From Terriglobia bacterium (GTDB lineage Bacteria > Acidobacteriota > Terriglobia > UBA7540), in contig DASTAW010000021.1 in the NCBI GenBank assembly GCA_035712365.1, positions 86,032 through 150,031 of the forward strand: a stretch of DNA of 64,000 nt, given 5' to 3'. The notes beneath the pieces were generated by a model. That model searched no databases, was not told the DNA's origin, and saw only the letters and a program-made list of their open reading frames with translations. Below, one piece after another: positions 19,347 through 28,124 of the stretch (positions are counted from its first letter, which is position 1; every line of letters starts with the position of its first letter). A program made the translations under genes and the position numbers.

Positions 19347-20591
19347 ATGGCCGAAAAACCAAAAACCGCCCGCGTTCCATTCACCAGCCTTCAGAAGAAG
19401 ATACTGGGGACGCTGGCCAGCGTGGTCGGACTGCGGATGCTGGGTCTTTTCCTCGTCCTCCCGGTCTTTACGCTTTACGGGCTGCATTTCACGCATTCGC
19501 GCTTTCTGGTGGGGTTTGCCTCTGGATGCTATGGCCTCACCATGGCTGTCCTTCAGATTCCGCTTGGCCGCCTTTCGGACCGCATTGGCCGCCGCAAAGT
19601 CTTGATCCTTGGCATGGCGCTTTTCAGCCTGGGCTCTTTTATCTGCGCAGTGCCACACTGGTTTCCCTCTGGTATCCAAATCGGCGTTTTGATCGCCGGC
19701 CGCCTGATCCAAGGCGGCGGCGCCATTATTTCGGTGGCCTTTGCCACGGTCGCCGATCACATTCAGCCCGAGCGACGGTCCACCGCCATGGCCATCCTCG
19801 GCGTACCGATCGGCGCCGCATTCGTCGTTGGGGTAATCATAGGTCCCATCATTGCTGGTATGTTCGGGACCGCGTCGCTCTTTTGGATAACCGGGGTCCT
19901 GGGGATTGGCACCGACATGCTCCTGATACGTTACCTGCCGGAAACGACCCCCTCGGGCGCTGCGCCTGTCCCGCTGGGCGAAATCATCCGCACAAAGGCA
20001 TTGCTGGCCCTGGACGCCGGCGGCTTTCTGATGAACTTCTTTATGAGCACGTTCTTTTTCTACTTTCCCCTGATCGTCACCGGCCGCTACCACATGAAAA
20101 TGACCCAATACTACGAAGTCCTGCTTCCGATGATCGTCATCAGCGGCGTTACCATGTTTGCCTTCACGAAGGGAGCGGACCATGGGATGGCCCGGCCGCT
20201 TGCGGCAATCGCCTTCCTCGCCTTTCTGCCGAGCGCCATTCTGCTGTTCCATCCTGCGCTGTTGGGGATTGATCCAAGCCGCCTCGCCGCCCTTCTGGCG
20301 GGCGGAACGCTCTTCTACATCGGTTTCACCGGTCTCGAGCCGATGCTTCCCAGCATGGTCAGCTCAGCCAGTCCGGACACCGCGCAGGGCAGCGCGCTGG
20401 GCGTTTATAGCAGCATGCAGTTCCTGGGCAGTTTCGCGGGCTATGCCATCGCCGGGGCGCTTGCGCACGCAGCGGCCGAAACCGGCATGATGGTAACACT
20501 GATGATAGCTGCCGTTATGGGTTTCGCCCTGATGCTGGCAGTTCCCGCATCGAGAATAGTCCACTCGGAACGCCCCGCCCACGTATCCTGA
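19347..20591 (+). CDS. MFS transporter, YajR-like
   Basis: The 414-residue protein has 12 predicted membrane segments in two halves. The loop between helices 2 and 3 carries GRLSDRIGRRKVL, the major facilitator signature, near residue 75. The GLRMLGLFLVLPVFTLYG opening matches the YajR branch, whose E. coli member has an extra C-terminal domain that is absent here. The substrate is unknown; drug efflux is often annotated but unproven. It lies about 100 bases downstream of mqnD on the same strand, with no functional link evident. Confidence 0.88.
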   Translation: MAEKPKTARVPFTSLQKKILGTLASVVGLRMLGLFLVLPVFTLYGLHFTHSRFLVGFASGCYGLTMAVLQIPLGRLSDRIGRRKVLILGMALFSLGSFICAVPHWFPSGIQIGVLIAGRLIQGGGAIISVAFATVADHIQPERRSTAMAILGVPIGAAFVVGVIIGPIIAGMFGTASLFWITGVLGIGTDMLLIRYLPETTPSGAAPVPLGEIIRTKALLALDAGGFLMNFFMSTFFFYFPLIVTGRYHMKMTQYYEVLLPMIVISGVTMFAFTKGADHGMARPLAAIAFLAFLPSAILLFHPALLGIDPSRLAALLAGGTLFYIGFTGLEPMLPSMVSSASPDTAQGSALGVYSSMQFLGSFAGYAIAGALAHAAAETGMMVTLMIAAVMGFALMLAVPASRIVHSERPAHVS

Positions 20592-20780
20592 TTTTGCTGG
20601 AGCTCTCGCTCACTCGCCCTTTATCCAAGCTGGTTCGGAAGTGTAAGGATAAGGGCCCGTAGCCCGGAATTTAAGAATCGCCATTCAGGATTGCTGGATG
20701 TAGAATCAAACGCGGCAGCCGGCTGGCGCCTCCCCCGGAAAGCCGCAGTGGCCTAGGGCGGTTGCTAGGCTCTGAAACAA

Positions 20781-20920
20781 CTTATTGAGGATTGCAAAAT
20801 ATAGTGACGTTTTCGCGTAGCGCCGGTCCCGCCAAGCGGGACCGGCCTCGATAAATGCCGCCGAGACGGCGGCGCTACAAAAACAACGTATCACTAGATT
20901 ATGCAACCTTCGGTGATAAG
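20781..20920. repeat. Palindromic repeat family I, copy D (most complete)
   Basis: This copy shows the whole element. The left arm is CTTATTGAGGATTGCAAAAT then ATAGTGAC. The core runs from GTAGCGCCGGTCCCGCC to GACGGCGGCGCTACAAA. The right arm is GTATCACTAGATTATGCAAC then CTTCGGTGATAAG. The arms are imperfect inverted repeats of each other (about 30 bases), so the element resembles a small MITE or REPIN. It lies between the MFS gene and the YncE-like gene. Confidence 0.8.
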
Positions 20921-20936
20921 GAGAAGTGAGGGGCTG

Positions 20937-21986
20937 ATGAGACCGCGATTGATTCTTGCCTTCGTGCTGTGTCTGGGCAGCGTAACGCTGTGGGCCGGAA
21001 GCACGCCTTCGCCGGCGCTGCTGGTGCTTGCCAAGCAGGACCATACCCTCGAAATTGTTGATCCGGCAACGCTCAAAGTGGTGGCAAAGGTCCCAGCCGG
21101 AAACGACCCTCATGAGGTGGCGGCGTCATCGGATGGGAAACTGGCATACATCTCCAACTACGGCTCCGGGGCCTTCAACACCATCTCCGTGGCGGACCTC
21201 GTGGCCCAGAGGGCGCTGCCGCTCGTCGACCTCGGCCCGCTGCGCGGGCCGCACGGGCTGGACTTTGCCGGCGGAGAACTTTACTTCACCGCGGAAGTCA
21301 ACAAGGTCATAGGCCGATTGAACCCAGCCACCCGGAAAATCGACTGGATACTCGGCACGGGGCAGGACCGCACCCACATGCTTATTGTCTCGAGCGGCCT
21401 CACGCGCATCTACACTTCGAATGTCAACTCGGGCACCATCAGCATCATCGAAAAAACCGCCGGAAACTCAGGCACGCCCCCACCGCCGCCCAGCGCCAGC
21501 CGTCGCCCAGGCCCGCCACGCGGCGCGCAGGGATGGGAAGAAACGGTGCTCCACACCGGTCTGGGGACTGAGGGATTTGATGTTTCTCCCGACGGCCGGG
21601 AGCTCTGGTCTGCCGCTGCCGAGGCAGGCACAGTCTCCATCATCAATCTTGCGACAAAAAAGTTGGCACAAACTCTGGATGCGCACGTCACGCGCGCAAA
21701 CCGGCTGAAGTTCACCCCCGATGGTAAATATGTATTCGTCTCGATGTTGGCCAGCAACGGCGGGGATGTGGCGATCTTTGATGTCGCGACGCGCCGTGAG
21801 GTGAAGCGGCTGGGCCTCGGCCGGGGCGCTGGAGGAATATTGATGCAGCCGGACGGTTCGAGGGCCTACGTTTCCTGCAGTCCCGATGACTACGTGGCCG
21901 TGATCGACCTCAAGACGCTCAAGCAAGTCGGACGCATTAACACGGACCGCGGCCCCGATGGGCTGGCCTGGGCGGTGAGAAAGTAA
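20937..21986 (+). CDS. Secreted YncE-like beta-propeller protein
   Basis: The 349-residue protein starts with a signal peptide (MRPRLILAFVLCLGSVTLWAG). It is followed by six or seven propeller blades of the YncE/YVTN type (LEIVDPATLKVVAKVPAGND, GKLAYISNYGSG, PDGKYVFVSMLASNGGDVA). A proline-rich low-complexity insert (PPPPPSASRRPGPP) lies near residue 188. Such proteins are periplasmic, and their ligands are mostly unknown. I chose the ATG at 20937 behind GAGGGG. An earlier ATG at 20901 lies inside repeat copy D and would mask the signal peptide. It appears to be transcribed alone. Confidence 0.85.
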   Translation: MRPRLILAFVLCLGSVTLWAGSTPSPALLVLAKQDHTLEIVDPATLKVVAKVPAGNDPHEVAASSDGKLAYISNYGSGAFNTISVADLVAQRALPLVDLGPLRGPHGLDFAGGELYFTAEVNKVIGRLNPATRKIDWILGTGQDRTHMLIVSSGLTRIYTSNVNSGTISIIEKTAGNSGTPPPPPSASRRPGPPRGAQGWEETVLHTGLGTEGFDVSPDGRELWSAAAEAGTVSIINLATKKLAQTLDAHVTRANRLKFTPDGKYVFVSMLASNGGDVAIFDVATRREVKRLGLGRGAGGILMQPDGSRAYVSCSPDDYVAVIDLKTLKQVGRINTDRGPDGLAWAVRK

Positions 21987-22087
21987 TAGATCCAGCGACC
22001 GCCCACCGACTGTCCGAAGGAGGCGGTAATTCTCGACACGGGACGTAACGCCGCGCGCGCAATATCTGGCAGGCGCGCTCGCTGGGA

Positions 22088-22732
22088 TTAGATTTCGGCA
22101 GCGTATCGCAGTTGCAGAACGCCATTTTCAAACGACTGGCTGTCAATGAGCCGCAGCGAGGTTTGCTGCCGCAGCGGGCCAAAGAGGGGCGTGCCCGAAC
22201 CGAGCACCAGAGGCATCACGAATTGCTGCACTTCGCTAAGCAGCCCGGCATCGAGAAATGTCCCTGCCACTGATCCGCCACCAACAATCCACAGCGACTT
22301 TGATCCCATCTCCTCCAGTCGAACCATCAGCCGCTCCAAGTGGCCCTGCCAGAACAGATGGGCAAATGGCCCGCTTGTCCGTGTGCGGGAGAGAACGGCG
22401 AAGAGTTTTCCCTCGTAGGGGTTCTTCCTCGTCGAGTTCATCAGGAGGCGCTCATAGGTCCGCCTGCCCATCACCACGGTGTCGATGGAATCCAGAAAAC
22501 CATGGAAGCCGTAGTCTACTCCGAAGAAAGGGTTTAGCCAGTCGACATTGCCGAGCCTGTCCGCGATCAGCCCATCCATGCTGCTGGCCACGTAGTAGCA
22601 CGCCGGGATTTTGACTGCCCGGGTCTCCTCGGCAAGCACTGGCGGGCCATGGTCGCCAAACCCAGGGAGCCCCAGATGTGTGATTGACTTATAATCCTCA
22701 CCTATTGATTTCAATAATGCTCTGCCCCGCAT
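22088..22732 (-). CDS. Dihydrofolate reductase / RibD C-terminal-fold reductase
   Basis: The 214-residue protein carries the DHFR-like fold of the RibD C-terminal family: VASSMDGLIADRLGNVDWL near residue 50, DTVVMGRRTYERLL near 85, an IVGGGSVAGTFLDAGL nucleotide-binding stretch and LVLGSGTPLF near the end. Family members are NADPH-dependent reductases with mostly unknown substrates; this is not a typical folate DHFR. The ATG at 22732 follows GGGAGG at good spacing and leaves about 45 residues before the conserved domain. The frame remains open to 22798. Confidence 0.82.
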   Translation of the reverse strand: MRGRALLKSIGEDYKSITHLGLPGFGDHGPPVLAEETRAVKIPACYYVASSMDGLIADRLGNVDWLNPFFGVDYGFHGFLDSIDTVVMGRRTYERLLMNSTRKNPYEGKLFAVLSRTRTSGPFAHLFWQGHLERLMVRLEEMGSKSLWIVGGGSVAGTFLDAGLLSEVQQFVMPLVLGSGTPLFGPLRQQTSLRLIDSQSFENGVLQLRYAAEI

Positions 22733-23297
22733 CGCGCCTCCCTGCAAGTTCATAACCTGGGTCTGACAACCCCGCTGAGGTGCGTCTGCCGAGTTCATCC
22801 GATGGGGTTGTGTTGAGCGGATGTTACCCGGCCTGGAACGTTTAGCTGGCCCGTATGCCCCGGTTCCTTAGGGGACCATCGTGTCCGTCAAAACCCTCAA
22901 GGCTCGGTCCAAAAACATCCTGTGTTTCGTTGTGGGGTCGTCTGGGCGCCGTTCAGTATCAGGACTAGAGTTGGCGTGTGCAATTGCTGAACTGGCATTC
23001 AGCCTGGAAGGGTCGCATCGATGAGCCGCAAACTGCGTCCCCAAGGTTTCCCCCGCCATGTGATTTCCGCACAGCTACATTCGTAATATGCTATGGGTCA
23101 ACTTGAGGCAGTGCAATCGGCTGTTTCCCTGCCAGAGCGTAAGAAATCGCCTTACCACACTCAGGAAAGTTCCCCGGAGATATAGTCGGCGAATTGCAGA
23201 GGTCTACTTATCCCGCTGACGCGAATGTGAAATGTCCTGAGCCTACTGAATGAAATACCGGCGCCTTGCGCCTGGAAAGCTTTGAAGCGGCAGGTTA
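22733..23297. other. Intergenic region without a recognisable gene
   Basis: About 560 bases between the reductase and cimA. A 63-codon open frame (minus strand) lacks a ribosome-binding site and protein-like features. A small hairpin (GGCGC-CTT-GCGCC, 23260-23272) lies just downstream of cimA and could aid termination, but no T-run follows. Confidence 0.4.
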
Positions 23298-24923
23298 TTA
23301 ATGGTGTGGCACCGGCTCGTGCGGCGCGGGGCGTCTGGCCTCGCTTCCCTTCCCATGCCGGCCATACTCCTTTTTCAGCTTGTAGGTGATGCTGTCCACC
23401 AGCGCTTGCCAACTGGCCTCGATCAGGTTTTCTGAGACGCCCACCGTTCCCCAGCTTTCCTGTCCGTCGCTCGACTCGATCAGAACCCGGACCTTGGCCT
23501 CGGTCCCGCCTTCCGAATTCAGCACGCGCACTTTGAAATCGGTCAGACGAACATCCCGGATGCAGGGGAAAAATGTGGTCAGGGATTTTCTCAGCGCCAT
23601 GTCCAGTGCGTTGACCGGACCCGAACCTTCGGCAGCCGTATGCTCTTCCGCGCCGTCCACCCGCAGTTTGATCACGGCCTCGGACTGGGGCTCCGCCGTC
23701 CCCTTCTTTTCCGTTATGACGCGGAAGCCATCCAGCTCAAAAAGGTCTTTCGTTTCGTGTACCAGCCTGTCAAACAGCACTTCGAACGAGGCCTCGGCGC
23801 CCTCGAACTGATAGCCGTAGTGCTCCATCTCTTTGAGTTTGTCCACCACGACTTTGGCGGCGGCACTGGACTTATCGATATTCAGTCCCCGCTCGGCGGC
23901 CTTGTAGAGAATGTTGCTCTTCCCGGACAGTTCTGACACCAGCACCCGGCGGGCGTTCCCCACCAGCGCCGGATCGATGTGTTCATAAGCGGAAGCTTCC
24001 TTCATCACCGCGCTCACGTGGATTCCGCCCTTGTGGGCAAACGCGCTCTTGCCGACGTACGCCTGCTCCGTGCGGGGCAGCAGGTTGGCCAGCTCGCTGA
24101 CGTAATGGGAGACCTCTGTCAGCCGGCTCAGATTCTCCTTGCCAATCGAATTCATGCCCAGTTTCAGCTCGATGTTGGCGATGACGGAACAGAGGTTGGC
24201 GTTTCCGCAACGCTCACCATAGCCATTAATGGTTCCCTGCACCTGCATTGCGCCCGCCTGCACCGCCACAATCGAGTTGGCAACCGCCATTTCGCTGTCA
24301 TTGTGCGTGTGAATGCCGAGCGGCGTCTTGACGTGCCCGGAGGCCCGCGCGAAGCGATCACGGATGTCAGAACTCAGCGTGCCGCCGTTGGTGTCGCACA
24401 GCACGATCGTGTCTGCGCCCGCCTGTTCGGCCGCCTTCAACGTAGCCAGCGCGTATTCCGAGTCGGCCTTGAACCCGTCGAAAAAGTGCTCGGCGTCGTA
24501 AATCACTTCCTTGCCGCATGATTTCAGGAAGGCCACTGACTCGCGAATCAAATCGAGGTTCTCCTTCAGAGTGATTTCCAGCGCGGTCCTTACGTGCAGG
24601 TCCCAGCTCTTCCCGAAAATCGTCACCACCGGCGTGCTCGCTTCCACCAGTGCGTGCAGGTTCGGGTCCTGGTGTGCCTGGTGGCGCGGGTGGCGCGTGC
24701 TGCCGAAGGCAGCCATTTTGGCGTGCCGTAACGTCAATTCCTTTGCGCGGCGGAAGAGTTCCAGGTCTTTGTGGTTTGAGCCCGGCCAGCCGCCTTCGAT
24801 ATAATCCGCGCCCAGCCCGTCGAGCTTCTGGACGATGTGAAGCTTGTCTTCCAGCGAAAAGGAAATATTTTCGCCCTGCGAACCGTCTCGGAGCGTCGTA
24901 TCGTAGATCTCAATTTTTCTCAT
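23298..24923 (-). CDS. cimA: (R)-citramalate synthase
   Basis: CimA condenses pyruvate with acetyl-CoA to (R)-citramalate, the first step of the threonine-independent route to isoleucine. The 541-residue protein has the DRE-TIM core with [14 protein letters not shown] at 5-18, [13 protein letters not shown] near 41, and [13 protein letters not shown] near 206 carrying the metal-binding histidines. A C-terminal LeuA-type regulatory domain covers about 400-520, the usual site of isoleucine feedback. The EGGWPGSN signature separates it from isopropylmalate and homocitrate synthases. It lies downstream of mscL in the same direction but behind a terminator, so it probably has its own promoter. Confidence 0.93.
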   Translation of the reverse strand: MRKIEIYDTTLRDGSQGENISFSLEDKLHIVQKLDGLGADYIEGGWPGSNHKDLELFRRAKELTLRHAKMAAFGSTRHPRHQAHQDPNLHALVEASTPVVTIFGKSWDLHVRTALEITLKENLDLIRESVAFLKSCGKEVIYDAEHFFDGFKADSEYALATLKAAEQAGADTIVLCDTNGGTLSSDIRDRFARASGHVKTPLGIHTHNDSEMAVANSIVAVQAGAMQVQGTINGYGERCGNANLCSVIANIELKLGMNSIGKENLSRLTEVSHYVSELANLLPRTEQAYVGKSAFAHKGGIHVSAVMKEASAYEHIDPALVGNARRVLVSELSGKSNILYKAAERGLNIDKSSAAAKVVVDKLKEMEHYGYQFEGAEASFEVLFDRLVHETKDLFELDGFRVITEKKGTAEPQSEAVIKLRVDGAEEHTAAEGSGPVNALDMALRKSLTTFFPCIRDVRLTDFKVRVLNSEGGTEAKVRVLIESSDGQESWGTVGVSENLIEASWQALVDSITYKLKKEYGRHGKGSEARRPAPHEPVPHH

Positions 24924-24996
24924 CGGCTTACAAACGCCCGTAAAATACGGAGGAAACGAGGTTGAACGGTCCCCCGATAGAAGTCAATTCTACCTT

Positions 24997-25022
24997 AAAA
25001 ACCGCCCGCGGGCGAACCCGCG
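24997..25022 (-). terminator. Rho-independent terminator between mscL and cimA
   Basis: On the minus strand a 6-bp stem with a tetraloop (CGCGGG-TTCG-CCCGCG) is followed within five bases by TTTTT. It lies about 75 bases upstream of cimA, so it most likely ends the mscL transcript. An attenuator role in a cimA leader is possible, but no leader peptide rich in isoleucine or leucine was seen. Confidence 0.6.
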
Positions 25023-25214
25023 CACGCGTGACAGCGTCCGCCGTGATCTGTTCGATGCGGCAGAGCAGGCTGCGGCAGAGCCTCTATCAGCGTGGACATT
25101 GGTCCGCCCCTGAACATGGGGACGGCCCGGCCCGCCGAAACGGCATCAGCTTCACGTCCTGGTCTGCACCCTCGCAAGACTTGACTGCTGACACAGGCAG
25201 GGTTCCCAGACGCC

Positions 25215-25658
25215 TTAAGCTGCACTGAGCTGCGAGGTGCAGTGTGGGCAGCGTGTAGCCGTCAGCGGAATGCTCATCTTGCAATAGCCGCAATCCTTCG
25301 TGGTGGGGGCTGCCGGCGCCGCGGCGGGTTTTGGCATCAATCGGTTAACCCACTTGATGAGCACGAAAACGGCAAAGGCGACGATGATAAACTCGATCAC
25401 TGTATTGATGAAGGTCCCGTAGGCAATAGTGGCTACCCCGGCCTTCTTGGCATCCGCCACCGTAGCGAATTGCTGGGTGGACAGGGTAACAAAGAAGTTC
25501 GAGAAATCGATATTGCCCAGCAGCTTGCCGATGGGAGGCATAAGAATATCATTCACCAGCGAGGTGACGACCCTGCCAAACGCAACCCCGATGATGATTC
25601 CCACGGCCATATCCAACACGTTGCCCCGCATTACGAAAGCCTTGAACTCTTTCCACAT
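25215..25658 (-). CDS. mscL: Large-conductance mechanosensitive channel with C-terminal zinc ribbon
   Basis: MscL opens a wide pore in the inner membrane under osmotic downshock. The 147-residue protein has the MscL start (EFKAFVMRGNVLDMAVGIII), TM1 at about 15-40, a periplasmic loop with QQFATVADAKKAG, and TM2 at about 82-105. Beyond the usual cytoplasmic helix it ends in CxxC-x10-CxxC (Cys 123, 126, 137, 140; CGYCKMS and RCPHCTSQL), a zinc-ribbon module instead of the charged bundle of E. coli MscL. The ATG follows GGAGG. Confidence 0.95.
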   Translation of the reverse strand: MWKEFKAFVMRGNVLDMAVGIIIGVAFGRVVTSLVNDILMPPIGKLLGNIDFSNFFVTLSTQQFATVADAKKAGVATIAYGTFINTVIEFIIVAFAVFVLIKWVNRLMPKPAAAPAAPTTKDCGYCKMSIPLTATRCPHCTSQLSAA

Positions 25659-25955
25659 GGGATTCCTCCATTGAGATTTGAGATCGCACTACTCCCTGCC
25701 GTACCGGGGCGCCGGCCCCCCGACGCTCCAATACTCGGCCAATTCTTCTGATTTCGGTAACCGATGCACAAGGGTATGAAAAGCTATAACCCAATCCGGT
25801 TGCGAAGGCAATGGTATTTTTCTTGCGGTCTGCAGCGGGGGTTGTGAGCTACGTGTCCACGCCCCTCCGTGCGCAGAAAGTCTATCTGCTGAGCTTCCAT
25901 GAGGCGCCGTATCGAGCGGACCTCGGCCCGTGCTGGAACGATTGTCACGTTCCAG
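25659..25955. other. Intergenic region upstream of mscL
   Basis: About 300 bases between the dehydratase stop and the mscL start. It should contain the mscL promoter. I see no repeat, RNA or protein-like frame. Confidence 0.4.
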
Positions 25956-27095
25956 TCAATCGAGAAAAGAATTCAGGCCGGTGAACTCCTCCAGGGCCTC
26001 GAGGTCGATTGCGATTCCGAGCCCAGGCTTTTCCGGGATGGTAAGCATACCGTCCGTGTCGAGTTTCCAGGGATGGTCAACAATCCCGTCGATGAAGGGA
26101 GATCCGGTAAGGTACTCCACGAGGTCAGTGTTGTGGAATGCCGAGGCCAGTTGCAGATCAGCGGCAAGACCTACGGCCGTGTTCCACCCGTGCGGGACCA
26201 TCCGCGCGCCGTGTTCCTCCGCCATCCAGCCGATGCGGCGGGACTCGCTCAACCCGCCCACCTTGGTGGCGTCCGGCTGGACAATATCGAATGCGCCCGC
26301 CTGCAGCCAAGGCTGGAAAGATTGCCGCCGCGTCAGCACTTCGCCGCCAGCAATGGGCACACGAGACTGGCGGCGCAGCGCCACATAATCATCAAGGGCA
26401 TCCGGCGGCAAAGGCTCCTCAAACCAGGCAACCTCATATTCGGCCAGCATCTCAGCGGTCCTCAAGGCCCACTTGAAATCGCGCGGCCAGAAGGCGTCGC
26501 TGGCGCCGGCATCGACCATCAGAAGGCAGTCGTGGCCGATCGCTTCTCGCGCTGCCCGGACGATGGCTTCGTCCCTTGCCGCGTCGTGCCGCCCAAAGGG
26601 TCCCCAGCCGATCTTGAAGGCGCGAAACCCCTGCTCCTTGAGAGGGAGCAACTCTCCGGCCATGCGGTCCGGCTCCTGCATCAGGAGCGAAGCGTAAGGC
26701 CGGACGCGATCGCGGTAACGGCCTCCCAGGAGGCGTCCGACCGGCTGTCCCGTGGCCTGCCCAAGAATGTCCCAAAGCGCGATGTCGATGCCGCTGATGG
26801 TGTGCGTGATCGAGCCGCCACGCCCCAGCCAAAAGGTGTTCTGGTGCAGCATCTCGCTCACTCGCTCGGGTTCCAGCGCATTTTGGCCCTGGTAAAGCGG
26901 GCGCAGCACCGCCAACGCGCCGCGAACGAGATCGTCATTGGTGAAGGCGCTCCCCCAGCCTGTAACACCGTCGTCCGTCAGGACCGCAATCAAGGTGTGG
27001 ATGCAATCCTGCGGCTGCGGCTCATTTGTCCATCCGCCTTTGGGTGTTCGGCCTCGCAGCCCGGCTGCCCGAATTTCGCGGATCTTGATGCTCAC
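25956..27095 (-). CDS. Mandelate racemase / muconate-lactonising family dehydratase-like enzyme
   Basis: The 379-residue enolase-superfamily enzyme has the capping domain (1-125) and the TIM-barrel with catalytic groups in order: a lysine in FKIGWGPFG near 165, the metal ligands Asp in MVDAGASDAFW near 196, Glu in WFEEPLPPD near 224 and Glu in IAGGEVL near 248, then a histidine in VPHGWNTA near 300. The superfamily abstracts the alpha proton of carboxylates. With the Lys and His present, an acid-sugar dehydratase is likeliest, but the substrate cannot be read from sequence. The start is GTG behind GGAGGAGA. It is not in an operon with sugar genes. Confidence 0.82.
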   Translation of the reverse strand: MSIKIREIRAAGLRGRTPKGGWTNEPQPQDCIHTLIAVLTDDGVTGWGSAFTNDDLVRGALAVLRPLYQGQNALEPERVSEMLHQNTFWLGRGGSITHTISGIDIALWDILGQATGQPVGRLLGGRYRDRVRPYASLLMQEPDRMAGELLPLKEQGFRAFKIGWGPFGRHDAARDEAIVRAAREAIGHDCLLMVDAGASDAFWPRDFKWALRTAEMLAEYEVAWFEEPLPPDALDDYVALRRQSRVPIAGGEVLTRRQSFQPWLQAGAFDIVQPDATKVGGLSESRRIGWMAEEHGARMVPHGWNTAVGLAADLQLASAFHNTDLVEYLTGSPFIDGIVDHPWKLDTDGMLTIPEKPGLGIAIDLEALEEFTGLNSFLD

Positions 27096-27420
27096 AAGGT
27101 CTCCTCCGTTCGAAACGGCTTAGGACCGGATAGCACAGTTTTGCCCACAGGGACAGCAAATTCAAGCTGTTTGTCCAAAAGATACAAGGCCAAAGCCTGG
27201 CCTGAAGGCTTCGAAGCAGGGGAGCGCATTTTCTGGGATGTGTCAGTCCAGAAAAAATGAGGCCGCGGGCGCCTCGCCCAACGAGCGCGTAGGCCGCAGA
27301 ACGAGATCCATGCTCGCAGTCTGGACGCGACTGAGGAGGAGGCCTTTGGCCGCTCGCGGAAGGGAATCCCCCTTGGTTGACCGTCCGCATACGGCCTGCC
27401 ATAATCACTTACTTGCCTTC
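27096..27420. other. Intergenic region between dehydratase and tRNA-Leu
   Basis: About 325 bases. It should hold the dehydratase promoter (minus strand) and the tRNA promoter (plus strand). No other feature could be supported. Confidence 0.4.
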
Positions 27421-27508
27421 GCTGGAGTGGCGGAACTGGCAGACGCACCAGACTCAAAATCTGGCGCTCCAAAAGAGCGTGAGGGTTCGACTCCCTCCTC
27501 CAGCACCA
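27421..27508 (+). tRNA. tRNA-Leu (anticodon CAA)
   Basis: A complete type II tRNA with an encoded CCA end. The acceptor stem GCTGGAG pairs with CTCCAGC. The anticodon stem CCAGA/TCTGG encloses the loop CTCAAAA with anticodon CAA (reads UUG). A variable arm (GCGCTCC-aaaa-GAGCGT) and a T arm (GAGGG-TTCGACT-CCCTC) follow. The fold was worked out by hand and is consistent throughout. Confidence 0.97.
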
Positions 27509-27647
27509 TTGCTTTCCAACTGCTTGTCTGATTTTTGATGGGGATATTCTTGCGCGCTCGGCCTGTCTGCTCGCACTCGGACACAAAGCCATCTTCAGGT
27601 GGAACAGGCACAAGAGCAGGAAAAAACCAGAGCTGCCGCGGCCGTTC

Positions 27648-28124
27648 TCAGCGGTCCGCGCGAAATCGAATCTTGGCGAGCAAAGCCTGCGGCCTGATCG
27701 GCTTCGCAATGATCTCGAACTCATGGCCGCGATTTCGGGCTTCGCCGAGAAGGTCTGAAGTCTCGGTCTGGCCGGAGAATAAGATGACGCGGCACTCGGG
27801 GAGGTCCCGCCGGATTCTGATGCCAAGCTCCACGCCATTAATGCCCGGCATGACAACGTCGCTGATCACGATGTCCGGCAGGAAACTTCGCGCGGAAGCA
27901 AGCGCAGAATCGCCGGTGGCGGCAGCCACTGCTTTATATCCCTCGCCGGTCAGGATCTCGACAAGCGTATCGGCGATTGTGAGTTCGTCGTCCACAATCA
28001 GGACCTTGAGTTTCTCCGGCCCGCCGCTTGAATTCCGGGACTGATCGTCCTCAGTTGGAAATCCCGCGGACAGTTTACCTGGCTCAATGCACCAGACTTC
28101 AGAATCAAGATGGCTTTGTAACAC
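27648..28124 (-). CDS. Stand-alone receiver-domain response regulator
   Basis: After a 38-residue polar lead the protein is one REC domain: VLIVDDELTIADTL (acidic pair), DIVISDVVMPGINGVEL with the phosphoacceptor Asp, FSGQTE and the switch lysine in IIAKPIRPQAL. It has no output domain, so it probably passes phosphate on or binds a partner. The start is a GTG at 28122-28124, inside the last codons of the upstream kinase gene (20-base overlap), preceded by GGAGGGGAGG. That fixes the start despite a longer open frame. Coupling to the CHASE8-like kinase strongly suggests they are partners. Confidence 0.85.
   Translation of the reverse strand: MLQSHLDSEVWCIEPGKLSAGFPTEDDQSRNSSGGPEKLKVLIVDDELTIADTLVEILTGEGYKAVAAATGDSALASARSFLPDIVISDVVMPGINGVELGIRIRRDLPECRVILFSGQTETSDLLGEARNRGHEFEIIAKPIRPQALLAKIRFRADR

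Noticed and set aside
19320..20252. Minus-strand frame across the MFS gene
   Set aside because: It is antisense to a transporter with family motifs; its Lys/Glu/Gly-rich translation is a by-product of that coding.
22868..23059. A 63-codon frame in the intergenic region before cimA
   Set aside because: It has no ribosome-binding site, no recognisable motif and no operon partner.
24924..25214. T-box or leucine/isoleucine attenuator before cimA
   Set aside because: Only a terminator hairpin is visible. There is no T-box sequence or leader peptide with runs of branched-chain codons.
25899..27260. Plus-strand frame across the mandelate-racemase-family gene
   Set aside because: It is antisense, and the minus strand has all the catalytic residues of the family.
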